Shown: positions 7,936 through 15,889 of the stretch, in pieces
Layout: each line of letters begins with the position of its first letter
How positions within the stretch are numbered: the stretch's first letter is position 1
NCBI GenBank assembly: GCA_030144965.1
Contig: JAMPUU010000019.1
Coordinates: 57,765 to 121,764 of the forward strand
Length of the DNA: 64,000 nt
Direction of reading: 5' to 3'
Origin: Nitrospira sp. BO4
Lineage (GTDB): Bacteria; Nitrospirota; Nitrospiria; Nitrospirales; Nitrospiraceae
Made by a program: the position numbers and the translations under genes
Notes under the pieces: generated by a model
Told to the model about the DNA's origin: nothing
Databases searched by the model: none
What the model saw: the letters and a program-made list of their open reading frames with translations, nothing else

Positions 7936-8820
7936 TTACAGCATCTCCACCAGTGCCCGGATGGTGGTGGGTGCATTCCCCTCTGTGCGATTGTTCACGA
8001 GAACATAGGCTGGTTTAGCCAGGGTAATGGATTGCTGAATGAGTGCAACCGTATCCTTTCGCATTTCTGATAACTCACCCACAATCTTGTTATACGGCTC
8101 GGCTCGTTCCTTGGCGGCTTCATAGGACATCTTCAGAGGTGTAAGGAGCCTTAAGACGGTAAAGGGTGCCGTGAAGCTTTCTTCCATGCGCTTATGTTGC
8201 TCAGCCAACGAGGGCATGTAGCACCAATGATTGTACACGTGCGCCACACCATGTCGCTCCAACACCTGCCGATAGGCTGGACCCAATAAGCCAGGGTTTC
8301 GAATCTCCACCGCATATTTGAACGCTTTCGGAAGCTGGCCAAAGAACGCATCCAGTTTCGAGATAAATTCATCAGCCGGTATCCCGTGCCGTTGGAACTC
8401 AAAGAGAAAGGGGCCGGTATGGGGTTCGAACTTTGCCTCGCGGAATGGAGTCAGGACAAGTTCATTGAACACTTTTGCATCTAGGAAGTTTGGATTGGTC
8501 CGGCCAGCCTTCAAGCCATAACGGGCGTGTTGCGCATAGCTGGGAATAGTCATCACCTCCCACACCTTGAAACACATCTCGAAGTCTTCGGGGATCTGGG
8601 TCAGATACTTGCGGAGTTGGTTCGGGGTGGGTGGCCGGTAAAATGTAGAATCGTTGCCGACTGTTCGGAATAACGGCTGACCGTTATAAAGATATTGGCA
8701 ATACTCCCCGAGGCATTCCCTCGCAAACATCGTCTTGGCATACTGCCTCAGATACACCTGGCCTTGCCAGCCTTCATAGGTCCATGTGCTTGTGCCAAAT
8801 CTGACGAGCGGTGAAAGCAT
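7936..8820 (-). CDS. DUF72 (YecE-like) family protein
   Basis: A 294-residue TIM-barrel-type DUF72 protein. Family landmarks: VRFGTSTWTYEGWQGQVY at the N terminus, NDSTFYRPPTPNQLRKY, DFEMCFKVWEVMTIPSYA, FLFEFQRHG, and KYAVEIRNPGLLG, then near the C terminus EAAKERAEPYNKI and YVLVNNRTEGNAP. The biochemical function of the family is unknown. It is full length. A fragment of a second DUF72 gene lies at 17270-17353 in the decayed segment beyond the element, evidence that related elements carry this gene as cargo. No strong ribosome site is visible. Confidence 0.88.
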   Translation of the reverse strand: MLSPLVRFGTSTWTYEGWQGQVYLRQYAKTMFARECLGEYCQYLYNGQPLFRTVGNDSTFYRPPTPNQLRKYLTQIPEDFEMCFKVWEVMTIPSYAQHARYGLKAGRTNPNFLDAKVFNELVLTPFREAKFEPHTGPFLFEFQRHGIPADEFISKLDAFFGQLPKAFKYAVEIRNPGLLGPAYRQVLERHGVAHVYNHWCYMPSLAEQHKRMEESFTAPFTVLRLLTPLKMSYEAAKERAEPYNKIVGELSEMRKDTVALIQQSITLAKPAYVLVNNRTEGNAPTTIRALVEML

Positions 8821-8890
8821 CGCTTTGACTCACTGTAATACCAACAGGAAAGCGGTTCAACGATGCCCTGAGGATTCATGGGTGGTCCCA

Positions 8891-9088
8891 TCATTCACAG
8901 AAATGGATGCCCGGTAAACAACGACACGCCCATTTGAAAGTATTGACTGTCAAAACCTGAGTCATGGGTTCCCGACAGTCCGGGCATGTCATCCATCTGT
9001 CTTCCCTCACACCTTCCTTACTATGTGCTTCCTGGCTCTTAGATGTTCTCTTCTGAGTGCCGATTGGCTTCTTAGATGCTTTCTTCAT
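8891..9088 (-). CDS. Small basic zinc-ribbon-like protein
   Basis: A 65-residue protein from the ATG at 9088, which is preceded by AGGAGG 7 nt upstream. The frame is open further upstream but that start has no such site. The N-terminal half is Lys/Ser-rich (MKKASKKPIGTQKR). The C-terminal half has MTCPDCREPM and later WACRCLPGIHFC, giving CxxC...CxC...C ligands that suggest zinc binding. The function is unknown. Its ribosome site overlaps the stop of the 9090-9422 gene, so the two are translationally coupled. Confidence 0.65.
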   Translation of the reverse strand: MKKASKKPIGTQKRTSKSQEAHSKEGVREDRWMTCPDCREPMTQVLTVNTFKWACRCLPGIHFCE

Positions 9089-9089
9089 T

Positions 9090-9422
9090 TCAGTACCTCC
9101 TAGGCTTCCGTGGCACCAATCGCATGTCGCCGATGAGACCGCCGAAGGGGTAAATTCTCGCTTCCGCCCACGTTCCAAGCCGAGAGTAATGGTCCGTTAT
9201 TGCGCGGATGCCATAGAAGACCGCCTGCCCACGTGCCTCAGCTTCGTCATGTGCGGGGTAGGAGCAACGGGAACCATATTGATACTCAATCACGGTGTGT
9301 AGTGTGGGATGGATGCCGAGGTAGTTGCTGCCTCTGGCAAAAAGGATCACCTGATAGCCGAGAGCGGGTCTGACATAGAACTGGATATCTAATCTGTCCA
9401 TTCGGTTGGCGGCATAGGACAT
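9090..9422 (-). CDS. Hypothetical protein, 110 aa
   Basis: I do not recognise this protein. It has no membrane segment or signal peptide and reads as a compact alpha/beta domain (VILFARGSNYLGIHPTLHTV, EYQYGSRCSYPAHDEAEARG, AEARIYPFGG). Two candidate starts exist, the ATG at 9422 and an internal Met at residue 8, neither with a strong ribosome site. It is immediately upstream of, and coupled to, the zinc-ribbon-like gene ending at 8891, so the two may act together. It belongs to the cargo of the tRNA-Leu element. Confidence 0.55.
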   Translation of the reverse strand: MSYAANRMDRLDIQFYVRPALGYQVILFARGSNYLGIHPTLHTVIEYQYGSRCSYPAHDEAEARGQAVFYGIRAITDHYSRLGTWAEARIYPFGGLIGDMRLVPRKPRRY

Positions 9423-9528
9423 GTACCAATGGTTACAGGGTTAGGGACCAAGGTCAATAGGGGAAAACTGATGAAGCCAATATTCCTATCTAATCTGCTT
9501 TCCTGATTACGCCTGGAAGCTTCGCTGG

Positions 9529-10911
9529 CTAAAATGATATAGCGGTCTGTGGGTTTTCCAGGATAATCTTCTTTGATTCTGCGGTTAGTTTTAACTTATC
9601 TAGAATGGTGTCAGAAGGGTAGAAAACAAATTCCTTACCTTGTCTGGTTTTTTTAAAAAACCCCTTGTGCGTTAGTTCCATGAGATCCTGTCTTGCAGTT
9701 TCGTATACAATACCGTGAACAGTCATATGTGCTTGTAGAGTGTATTGTCTATCGGGATGACGTATTGCATTATAGATCAGTGTTTTCTGTCTAAGATTAA
9801 GGCCCTTATGGCGTTTCAATAAATTGCTGCTTATTGCTATTTCCTCCTGTTTCCTTTGCAGGTAGTGACGTAATTCTTGGAAGGCCTTTTGTATGGCGCC
9901 CAGCTGAAAGAAGAGAAAATAGTTAAGGTCATTTTCATCGGTTTCTGTGTAAAGATACGCTCGTACGTACTGGGCTGGTGCCTTTACAATATACCTAGAG
10001 AACGCTAGATATTCGAAAAGAAGGTAATCTCTGGAAAGTAAATACCAGTACATAAGCGCTCTCGCAGTCCTACCATTTCCATCTGTAAAGGGGTGATCAT
10101 AAGCGATCCAAAAATGGATCATAGCTCCTTTAATAACAGGATGAATCCAGTTGTCCTCTGCGTCTTTGTTAAAAAACTCAAAAAGCTTATCGAGCCTTGC
10201 AGGAACGGCCTTGTAACTTGGTGGCGTATGAACGATATCCCCATGGTATTCGACTACAATGTCATCTCTCTTTCTAAGTTCTCCGGCTTCCGTCGGGTCT
10301 TCCATTGTATCAGCGGTAATAATTTGGTGAATTTCGCGCAATCTATCTAGGGTCAATTTCTCTTTCTTGTGCTCTCGCACATATTGCATCGTCTGCCAGT
10401 TGTTTAAGATCATTCGCTCGCTTTTATTTTTGGGCTTCCTGCCAGAGCGCAATAACTCTTTCGCTACTTTTCTTGTGGTGGCGGCGCCTTCAAGCTGACT
10501 GGAGGCTATGGCCTCTTCCATAAGAGATGAGACAATGTACTTTTCCTTTGGAGCCAATCCACCTGGATGGTCCATTATGATATTCCCGCCCGACCATCTA
10601 TCAATTTCGTTTAAAACCTTTAGAAGAGTATCTGGTATCCAGTACGTGAAAGTGGTTCCTAACTTATCGGTAAAAGGGGCCATTTTACGCTGAGCTAACC
10701 TGCCGAATTTTATGAAAGCCCACAGGTCCGTATGAGCAAAGCCTTCAGGAAGTTTATAGTGTCTAAATTTGTCCCAATGATGATAATTACGCACGGCGCT
10801 CTCTATGATGGTCCGACAGGACTGGTTCTGTGCGTTAACGAAAAGCGACTGAAGTTTATCTGCGTCTGAAAAGGTTTGCCGGATATCTGGAGGAGGTATT
10901 ACAACAGGCAT
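9529..10911 (-). CDS. Fic-domain AMPylase-type protein with N-terminal inhibitory motif
   Basis: A 460-residue Fic protein. The active-site motif is HPFTDGNGRTAR, H273 to R284 (HxFx[D/E]GNGRxxR), so the catalytic His, acidic residue and both Arg are intact. Upstream, ASSQLEGAAT (residues 136-145, E141) matches the S/TxxxE(G/N) inhibitory helix of self-inhibited (class II) Fic proteins, which usually transfer AMP to hydroxyl groups. The C-terminal 100 residues look like a winged helix (LRQKTLIYNAIRHPDRQYTL). The gene is visibly more AT-rich than its neighbours, as is the 400 bp upstream, which points to separate acquisition within the element. It may act as a regulator, a toxin or a defence gene; the target is unknown. 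Confidence 0.92.
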   Translation of the reverse strand: MPVVIPPPDIRQTFSDADKLQSLFVNAQNQSCRTIIESAVRNYHHWDKFRHYKLPEGFAHTDLWAFIKFGRLAQRKMAPFTDKLGTTFTYWIPDTLLKVLNEIDRWSGGNIIMDHPGGLAPKEKYIVSSLMEEAIASSQLEGAATTRKVAKELLRSGRKPKNKSERMILNNWQTMQYVREHKKEKLTLDRLREIHQIITADTMEDPTEAGELRKRDDIVVEYHGDIVHTPPSYKAVPARLDKLFEFFNKDAEDNWIHPVIKGAMIHFWIAYDHPFTDGNGRTARALMYWYLLSRDYLLFEYLAFSRYIVKAPAQYVRAYLYTETDENDLNYFLFFQLGAIQKAFQELRHYLQRKQEEIAISSNLLKRHKGLNLRQKTLIYNAIRHPDRQYTLQAHMTVHGIVYETARQDLMELTHKGFFKKTRQGKEFVFYPSDTILDKLKLTAESKKIILENPQTAISF

Positions 10912-11320
10912 ATTGTTCTACTACTAAAATGCAGAATATAGTAAGTGTATGACCTTTTAAAGAGCATGTAAATACTAAAGTTATAAAAACCAGTACATGC
11001 TAGTAGTAAATCTAGATATCTGGACGCCTTAATTACTAAATCTGTATAGAATGGTAGGAAATAGTAGTTTGCTTATAATATTATATAACTCAATGTGTTA
11101 TGGGCAGTGCAAAATAGTTTAAACCCGTGCTACCTTCTATTAGCTAAGTACGATCATTAACGGTTATTTGGCGCATGCTTATGATGATTATGATCGCCCA
11201 GCCTGAGAACGCACTTGAGAGTCAGGTTGGTTAAAGCCCAGGGGTTGCCCCTATCGCGGTCATATTAATCTCCTGGCTTCTTTGATCCCGGTGATATAAA
11301 TCCGATACGGGACCTTAAAA
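10912..11320. other. AT-rich intergenic stretch upstream of the Fic gene
   Basis: About 410 bp without a supportable gene. Base composition is strongly AT-biased between roughly 10912 and 11160 and rises again toward the thermonuclease gene. It probably contains divergent promoters for the Fic gene (minus) and the thermonuclease (plus). A TATAAT-like run lies near 11070. No repeat or RNA was recognised. Confidence 0.4.
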
Positions 11321-11389
11321 ATGATGTCTGCAGGATGGGCCGGTATGCTGCGAGGTGCAATACGGTCTCATTCCTATACACCTAATCGA

Positions 11390-11884
11390 ATGAATGTTGG
11401 TCGTTATCTTTTTTCCTTTGTCCTGCTCCTTCTATCCATTTCTCCATCCCGCGCAACCGAGTTCACAGGACGGGTGGTCTCCATCAAAGACGGAGACACC
11501 ATTGAGGTTCTGCATAATAGAAGGGCAGATCGTATTCGGCTAACTGGTATCGATTGCCCTGAGAAGAAACAAGCCTTTGGGCAGCGAGCGAAGCAAGCCA
11601 CTTCAACAATGAGCTTTGGCCAGACCGTGACCATTCACAGTACCGGCAAGGATCGATATGAGCGAATCCTTGATACGGTCGTGCTACCCAGTGGCAGAAA
11701 CCTGAATCAGGAACTGGTCAAAGCAGGTTGGTATTGGTGGTATCGGAAACATGCGCCAGGTGATGCGGTTATTGAAGGATTGGAGAATGAGGCACGAGAG
11801 GCGAGGAAAGGGTTATGGGCTGATCTGCACCCTATACCACCGTGGAAGTGGCGGAACAAAGGAATAGCCGGAGGTGGACGATAA
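11390..11884 (+). CDS. Secreted thermonuclease-family (SNase) protein
   Basis: A staphylococcal-nuclease-fold protein with a signal peptide (MNVGRYLFSFVLLLLSISPS, then RATEF), 164 residues from ATG 11390. Catalytic elements are present: GRVVSIKDGDTIEV (metal-binding Asp), RIRLTGIDCPE (Arg and Glu) and KDRYERIL (second Arg), followed by LNQELVKAGWYWWY. It is expected to cleave nucleic acids outside the cytoplasm. Upstream in-frame ATGs at 11321 and 11345 are possible starts, but 11390 gives the clean signal peptide; none has a convincing ribosome site. Its stop overlaps the start of the next lipoprotein gene (TAATG). Confidence 0.85.
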   Translation: MNVGRYLFSFVLLLLSISPSRATEFTGRVVSIKDGDTIEVLHNRRADRIRLTGIDCPEKKQAFGQRAKQATSTMSFGQTVTIHSTGKDRYERILDTVVLPSGRNLNQELVKAGWYWWYRKHAPGDAVIEGLENEAREARKGLWADLHPIPPWKWRNKGIAGGGR

Positions 11885-12645
11885 TGAAGAACTTTCCTAG
11901 ATACATGCTAGGCTACACCACAGCTGTTCAGATAGTCCTCATCCCTATGATTTTGATCGTTATGAGTAGTGCCTGTTCACAGGTACCTGTTGTGTACACT
12001 GTCTCAGCTGGGTCGCACATTCGCTTGACTGATGAAGAGCTGGCGAATAGGCAAAAAAGCCCAAGAAGGAGGTTTGTAGTGTGGGGTAATCATCAGGGCG
12101 CCACCAATAGTGCAATACAACTCATCCAACAGTTTGGCGGTTCCGTTGTAGAACGCGCCCGTCTTCAAACACTTTTTGAAGAGCAGAAGATGATCTTGAC
12201 TCACAGCTCCGACGACAGTGCAACTCTGTTGAAGGTAGGGAAACTTGTCGATGCGGATGTCGTTGTCTTTGTGGAAACGACAGAGAGTGCTGAAAGCCAC
12301 ACACCAAGTATTAGCACAATGGAAAATGTTGCCATGCGTCTCCAAAACGCAAATGCTGTTGTCAATGGTGGAACACCTCTGTGGATGCAAATGCAAAAAC
12401 ATCAACAGCACATAAGAGTGTATCGGCCAGGCGTAATGGTCAGAGCGGTGAAAGTAGAAACTGGTGAAATCGAATGGAGCGGTAGCTCAACCTTAAGCCA
12501 AGGGGTCACAGACCCCGAACTCGCATACCCTATCCTCACTCAGGCCGCAATGCATCGTGCAGCATGTCTAGTTGAGAAAGGCGCAACTTGGGTTGAAGCT
12601 GCAAGCGACGGGTCAGTGAAACAATGGGGATGTATCAGCAAGTGA
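11884..12645 (+). CDS. Lipoprotein with CsgG-like domain
   Basis: A 253-residue predicted lipoprotein. The hydrophobic leader ends in IVMSSAC (lipobox Cys31). A stretch of about 60 residues (GGSVVERARLQTLFEEQKM, then TLLKVGKLVDADVVVFVE) matches the pattern of CsgG/LpoB-like domains: VVER-x-LQ-LLEEQ followed by a GKLxxAD segment. Such proteins form outer-membrane secretion channels or activate cell-wall enzymes; here the role is unknown. GGAGGTGG lies 8 nt before ATG 11884, which overlaps the thermonuclease stop, so they form one operon. An upstream frame extension lacks support. Confidence 0.75.
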   Translation: MKNFPRYMLGYTTAVQIVLIPMILIVMSSACSQVPVVYTVSAGSHIRLTDEELANRQKSPRRRFVVWGNHQGATNSAIQLIQQFGGSVVERARLQTLFEEQKMILTHSSDDSATLLKVGKLVDADVVVFVETTESAESHTPSISTMENVAMRLQNANAVVNGGTPLWMQMQKHQQHIRVYRPGVMVRAVKVETGEIEWSGSSTLSQGVTDPELAYPILTQAAMHRAACLVEKGATWVEAASDGSVKQWGCISK

Positions 12646-12957
12646 GTAGAAGAATCTTTGTCGAATGCCAACCAGCCGCCATAACCCTTGTGGACGCAAT
12701 TGAAGCAATAGCCATTGGAGATCTGAGTACATTATACGTGCCTCCCTTCACATTACAGATTGCGCCCTAGAAGGGGGACTCCTTTTGTCCTGGTGTTGCA
12801 AACCGAATATGGGACCCGTTGCCAATGGGGGTGGGAGATCTCCGATCATGTCGGGGTGGTGAAGGTACGACGGTCGAAACTGGAGAATGCCGGTTCGGTG
12901 TTAACATGAACGGTCACAACTAACTGAACATCCCCGGGTTAAAAGCAGACTCCAGTC
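12646..12957. other. Intergenic region holding first copy of the repeated element-end module
   Basis: No gene is recognised between the converging lipoprotein gene and the small minus-strand gene. It contains, at about 12793-12853, a segment related to the right-end modules at 15639 and 18132, starting with tggtgttgcaaaccgaatat and continuing gggaccc plus a G-rich stretch. Confidence 0.5.
12793..12853 (+). repeat. Element-end module, copy A (partial)
   Basis: The order TGTTGCAAAC, then ATATGGGACCC, then a G-rich run and a CCGA-CATG-like ending matches 15639-15702 and, more weakly, 18132-18160. In the other two copies this motif lies about 200 bp before an att core; here no core follows. It may be the remnant of an earlier element boundary. 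Confidence 0.45.
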
Positions 12958-13131
12958 TCATGACTGTCCGCAGACTTTCACCACGTTCTCTCCACATACA
13001 ATGCAACTGTAATTGCCAGTCCGATAACCGCCCTCACTCCATTCCAATTCTAGGTTCAAATGTTCGCACTTAGAAGGATGACTCTGCTGTTTCCACTTGA
13101 CTCGGAGTTCAGCCGCTTGAGTCGTGGTCAT
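12958..13131 (-). CDS. Small Cys-containing protein, 57 aa
   Basis: A short gene read on the minus strand from ATG 13131, preceded by AGGAGGTGCACG, a near-ideal ribosome site. The product starts MTTTQAAELRVKWKQQ and contains CEHLNLELEW, then GNYSCIVCGENVVKVCG. The Cys-His plus CxxC arrangement suggests a small zinc or metal site. I recall similar short proteins starting MTTKEAAELR in Nitrospira-like genomes, but no function. It is coherent over its whole length, with strong amphipathic and Cys patterning, which argues against a chance frame. Confidence 0.7.
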   Translation of the reverse strand: MTTTQAAELRVKWKQQSHPSKCEHLNLELEWSEGGYRTGNYSCIVCGENVVKVCGQS

Positions 13132-13442
13132 CGTGCACCTCCTCTAGTAAACCTTTAGAGCTTCGTAGCGACTGTTACCATACCGTTTCTCCAGATAGCT
13201 GGACACTGGTGCATTCCACTGGAGCGACAATAAATCCCTATCGATGAACTTCATTCGTATCGGCAGCTAATTTGCTTCGGGTGCCACTGCATCCGGTGCA
13301 TTCGAGGAGTCCGGCTTGCAGCGATGAGGGAGAGCCCCAGTTGGGTCGCCGCTGAGAGGGGTTGATAATCCATTCTAAATGCGAAGGACCGGTGATTCCG
13401 CTTCGTATGTCGGTCTCGGCTGGGCGAATAATCAGGCTCTTC
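13132..13442. other. Intergenic region without supportable gene
   Basis: A divergent interval between the 57-residue gene and the lipoprotein gene. A minus-strand frame from ATG 13444 has a good AAAAGGAG site, but its 68-residue product shows no protein-like pattern and its start overlaps the lipoprotein start, so it is not called. Confidence 0.4.
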
Positions 13443-14087
13443 ATGAAAGTTTCTCCTTTTACCCTCTGTGTGTTAACGGCACTAGTCACGGGATGCGCAC
13501 TTGAACAAGAAGTGTCACGCACATCTCGCACGGCGGTTGAGCAGGTGCTGTTAACTCAGGCAGTCGAGCAAGCCCTGAAGAACCTCACGATTCGTCTACC
13601 CGAGGGCGTCCACGTAGACGTGGATGCAACTGGGCTCGACAGTGCGCCGTCCCGGCCTCGCATGACGAATGGTGAGGGCGGGGTAATTGATCGTCCATCG
13701 CGCGACGTTCTCTACATCAGGGATGCCGTGGCCGCGGAGTTGGGTCGCCAAGGCTATCGTATCTCCGCACGAGACATCGCGCCCTACACGGTCCATGTGA
13801 TGGCTGAGTCGTTCGGGACGATGCAAGGGATGACCTTCGTAGGCATGCCGCCCGTTCAGAGCGTACTAATTCCGTTCTCGCTCCCCGAACTCACGATCTA
13901 TAAGAATCAAAGCCAAAGTGGCTATGTTCGGCTCCATATGGATGTCGTTGACAATCGAACCGGTGAGTTTCTTGGTACCACGGCTAAATTGGTCGGACGA
14001 GCATTTTACAATCAGTACACAGTACTCATATTTGCGAACTGGCACCGTACCGATGTGACGGCACCACCCTTCGCGGGCAGCGAGTGA
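13443..14087 (+). CDS. Lipoprotein, DUF6655-like
   Basis: A 214-residue predicted lipoprotein. MKVSPFTLCVLTALVTGC gives a lipobox Cys18. Just after it, SRTSRTAVEQVLLTQAVEQA, then RLPEGVHVDVDATGLDS and a domain with YIRDAVAAELGRQGYRI resemble periplasmic lipoproteins of the type annotated DUF6655 (from memory). That resemblance, rather than function, is what can be claimed. The ATG at 13443 starts the signal peptide; the frame is open upstream to 13362 but adds residues that would spoil it. The gene stands alone on the plus strand, with about 310 bp of gene-free sequence upstream. Confidence 0.72.
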   Translation: MKVSPFTLCVLTALVTGCALEQEVSRTSRTAVEQVLLTQAVEQALKNLTIRLPEGVHVDVDATGLDSAPSRPRMTNGEGGVIDRPSRDVLYIRDAVAAELGRQGYRISARDIAPYTVHVMAESFGTMQGMTFVGMPPVQSVLIPFSLPELTIYKNQSQSGYVRLHMDVVDNRTGEFLGTTAKLVGRAFYNQYTVLIFANWHRTDVTAPPFAGSE

Positions 14088-14313
14088 CCATGTCTACTCT
14101 CGGCCCACCCCCTAGTGCGGGTGCTACCACGGCGAGTGCCTGGGCTGCTTTCCCACCAGCCAACCCCAAATACCGCCCTTTTTCATTTGCTGGCGCATTC
14201 CTTAAAAGAGTCTCAGGCCCTTAAATGGTGGGGGGTGCGCCGATTTGAGTGGAGTGTTTTCTAATAAGGAACGTTATAGGGAGGTGTACGTTCTATCGAG
14301 ATTTTCTGAATGG

Positions 14314-14727
14314 CTACACACGCGCCGGAGACTTCAGCGCCCTCTGTAAGATCGATTGGGCTTTTTTTGTTTTGTCCCTCAGTTCGTCGAGCATTGTTGC
14401 CACTGGCGTGATGAGCGAATTCAGCTCTTCAAGGGCGTCCTGAGACTTCGCGACGTGAGCCTTGGCTTGTTTCAAGTTGTCTTCAAGCACTCTGATATTC
14501 TGTTCTGACTTATTTCGACTCGATGTATCCTGGCCGCTTTTCTTTGCCGATCCAGCCACAGACAAGACGAGTTGAGCATCCTGCAGCGCCTCGAAGAGTG
14601 CCGAGCGTTCCGCCTCGATTCGCTTTTGCCGAGGCGCCCGATTGACAAATGTTTCTGCTGCTTCCGCGAGCCGCTTATACGCTTCATGCACATCGGGATT
14701 AGTCTTACTCGCTGACTTGTTCTGCAT
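14314..14727 (-). CDS. Coiled-coil hypothetical protein
   Basis: A 137-residue highly charged protein dominated by heptad-like helices (EAYKRLAEAAETFVNRAP, RIEAERSALFEALQDAQL, then VLEDNLKQAKAHVAKSQ and ELNSLITPVATMLDELRD). No signal peptide or membrane segment is present. Ala, Lys, Glu and Leu dominate, as expected for a coiled coil of at least two helices. No known family is recognised. The ATG at 14727 lacks a clear ribosome site. It is located with small secreted proteins near the element's right end. Confidence 0.6.
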   Translation of the reverse strand: MQNKSASKTNPDVHEAYKRLAEAAETFVNRAPRQKRIEAERSALFEALQDAQLVLSVAGSAKKSGQDTSSRNKSEQNIRVLEDNLKQAKAHVAKSQDALEELNSLITPVATMLDELRDKTKKAQSILQRALKSPARV

Positions 14728-14752
14728 GATTTACTTGTCGCGAATACATTTC

Positions 14753-14968
14753 CTATTCACGCTGCCCGTGCCGTGTCAGCATCTTGGGGGAGGCTCGGAA
14801 TTCGCACACGACGCTGAAGTCATTCTCATAAGGATAGCTCTCAGCCAGTTCAAACCCCACACGATCCCGCGCGGGCTGACACTCCTCGACCGTTGCAAAG
14901 CTCTTCAAGACGGTTCCAGCATCGAAAACCGGGGGTGACGTAATAAGGACGATTAAGAGATACCACAT
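14753..14968 (-). CDS. Small secreted hypothetical protein, 71 aa
   Basis: From ATG 14968 the product begins MWYLLIVLITSPPVFDAGTV, a short hydrophobic leader, then FATVEECQPARDRVGFELAE and NDFSVVCEFRASP. The two Cys residues could form a disulfide in the mature protein. A longer frame from TTG 14995 is less likely. The function is unknown. It ends 25 bp upstream of the coiled-coil gene on the same strand and may be co-transcribed with it. Confidence 0.58.
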   Translation of the reverse strand: MWYLLIVLITSPPVFDAGTVLKSFATVEECQPARDRVGFELAESYPYENDFSVVCEFRASPKMLTRHGQRE

Positions 14969-15068
14969 TGAGCCTGATGTCTTTTGCGACCTCAATGACG
15001 AATTGGCTACAGATGGAGGCTACGAGTAAATCTCCTCGACCGCCTTGAGGACTATTCCATGAATGCGC

Positions 15069-15458
15069 CTACTTACCGCCGCCTCCCGCACCGCCAGATG
15101 AACCCATACCTCCACCCGATCCCATACTGCCAGATCCAGACCCCATGCTGCTGCCTCCTGGAATCCTCGGACTGCTTTCGCTTGAACCAGGTGATTTTCC
15201 AAGAGGGGCATCCCCACCTTGTCCTGGTCTCGTACTCTCGGGGCGTCCTTGACCCATCGGTCCCGACGATGTGCTATCGTGGTGCCGATTTTGGTTCATA
15301 GAATTCCCTGATTCACCTGGCTTTCCTGGACCACTTCCCATGCCTGGGGAACCGCCCGGAGAAGTTCCACCGCCTAGCTGGGCCTGTACAGTCCCCCCAG
15401 TGAACAGTAAAACTCCACTTATCATTATTACATATGCACACATTTGACGGATCTTCAT
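15069..15458 (-). CDS. Secreted Gly/Ser-rich low-complexity protein
   Basis: A 129-residue protein with a clear signal peptide (MKIRQMCAYVIMISGVLLFT, then GGTVQAQ, cleavage after AQA-like VQA). The mature part is almost entirely Gly, Ser and Pro with GxGxM repeats (SMGSGSGSMGSGGGMGSSGG near the end). AAGGAG lies 9 nt before ATG 15458, which decides the start over upstream in-frame ATGs. Such proteins may form surface or periplasmic matrix, but no family is recognisable. It is the last gene inside the element before the att core. Confidence 0.7.
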   Translation of the reverse strand: MKIRQMCAYVIMISGVLLFTGGTVQAQLGGGTSPGGSPGMGSGPGKPGESGNSMNQNRHHDSTSSGPMGQGRPESTRPGQGGDAPLGKSPGSSESSPRIPGGSSMGSGSGSMGSGGGMGSSGGAGGGGK

Positions 15459-15638
15459 GTTGGCTCTCCTTGTGAGGGTTTCGGGATAGATACGGCGCCT
15501 GTTATTTGAATGTGCACCTTTCATCATAACGAAGCTTCAGGTTATTCAGTACTGGGAAAAGACATGGGGGCGAGCTGAAAGCGGCGCAACAGCCCCTTGG
15601 AGTGACGCCCGTTGCGTTGGCCTCTGCCGACCCTCCTT

Positions 15639-15871
15639 TTCCTGTGGTGCTGCAAACCCGATATGGGACCCTTACCCTAACGGTGTGGGGGGTGTGCCGA
15701 GCATGGAGGGGAGTAAGGTGTGTGTTATTTGCGTGTTTTTAGGAGAGGCAAATCAGTATGAAACAGGATGACATGGACTTAATTGAAACAAAGCGCCTAA
15801 CATGTTTTTGTGCAGTAAAGAGAAGGGATTGCCCAAATCGTCAATGACTTAAGCAATCCCTCTCGATACAA
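15639..15871 (+). repeat. Element-end module, copy B (adjacent to attR)
   Basis: Runs from gtggtgctgcaaacccgatat through gggaccc, a G-rich stretch, gaggcaaatcagtatgaaac, gatgacatg and aagggattgcc to tacaatcccgcc at the att core. The same landmarks occur in the same order at 18132-18351, with many substitutions. This is probably the recombined attP-side end of the element family. Confidence 0.65.
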
Positions 15872-15889
15872 TCCCGCCTTCGGCACCAT
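15872..15889 (+). repeat. attR core: 18-bp direct repeat
   Basis: tcccgccttcggcaccat, identical to 3580-3597 in tRNA-Leu. Only the 3' part of a tRNA is present here; upstream sequence does not fold into a tRNA. It marks the distal boundary of the 12.3-kb element. Confidence 0.9.

Larger units (their letters stand above)
3598..15889. mobile_element. Integrative element (~12.3 kb) inserted in tRNA-Leu(GAG)
   Basis: The segment is bounded by perfect 18-bp repeats of the tRNA 3' end. It starts with a tyrosine integrase pointing toward the tRNA, followed by a Cro/C1-type regulator, three small MerR/excisionase-like proteins and a RepA-like ATPase, all on one strand. Cargo consists of DUF72, Fic, thermonuclease, lipoproteins and small unknown proteins. 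No conjugation, capsid or relaxase gene is recognised, so it is best described as a non-self-transmissible integrative or mobilisable element or a satellite-like island. Much of it is less GC-rich than the flanks, most strongly at 9500-11300. Confidence 0.82.

Noticed and set aside
13238..13444. Minus-strand frame with an excellent AAAAGGAG site and ATG at 13444
   Set aside because: The 68-residue product shows no domain-like pattern, and its start overlaps the start of the plus-strand lipoprotein, which has a clear signal peptide and lipobox; the ribosome-site match looks coincidental.
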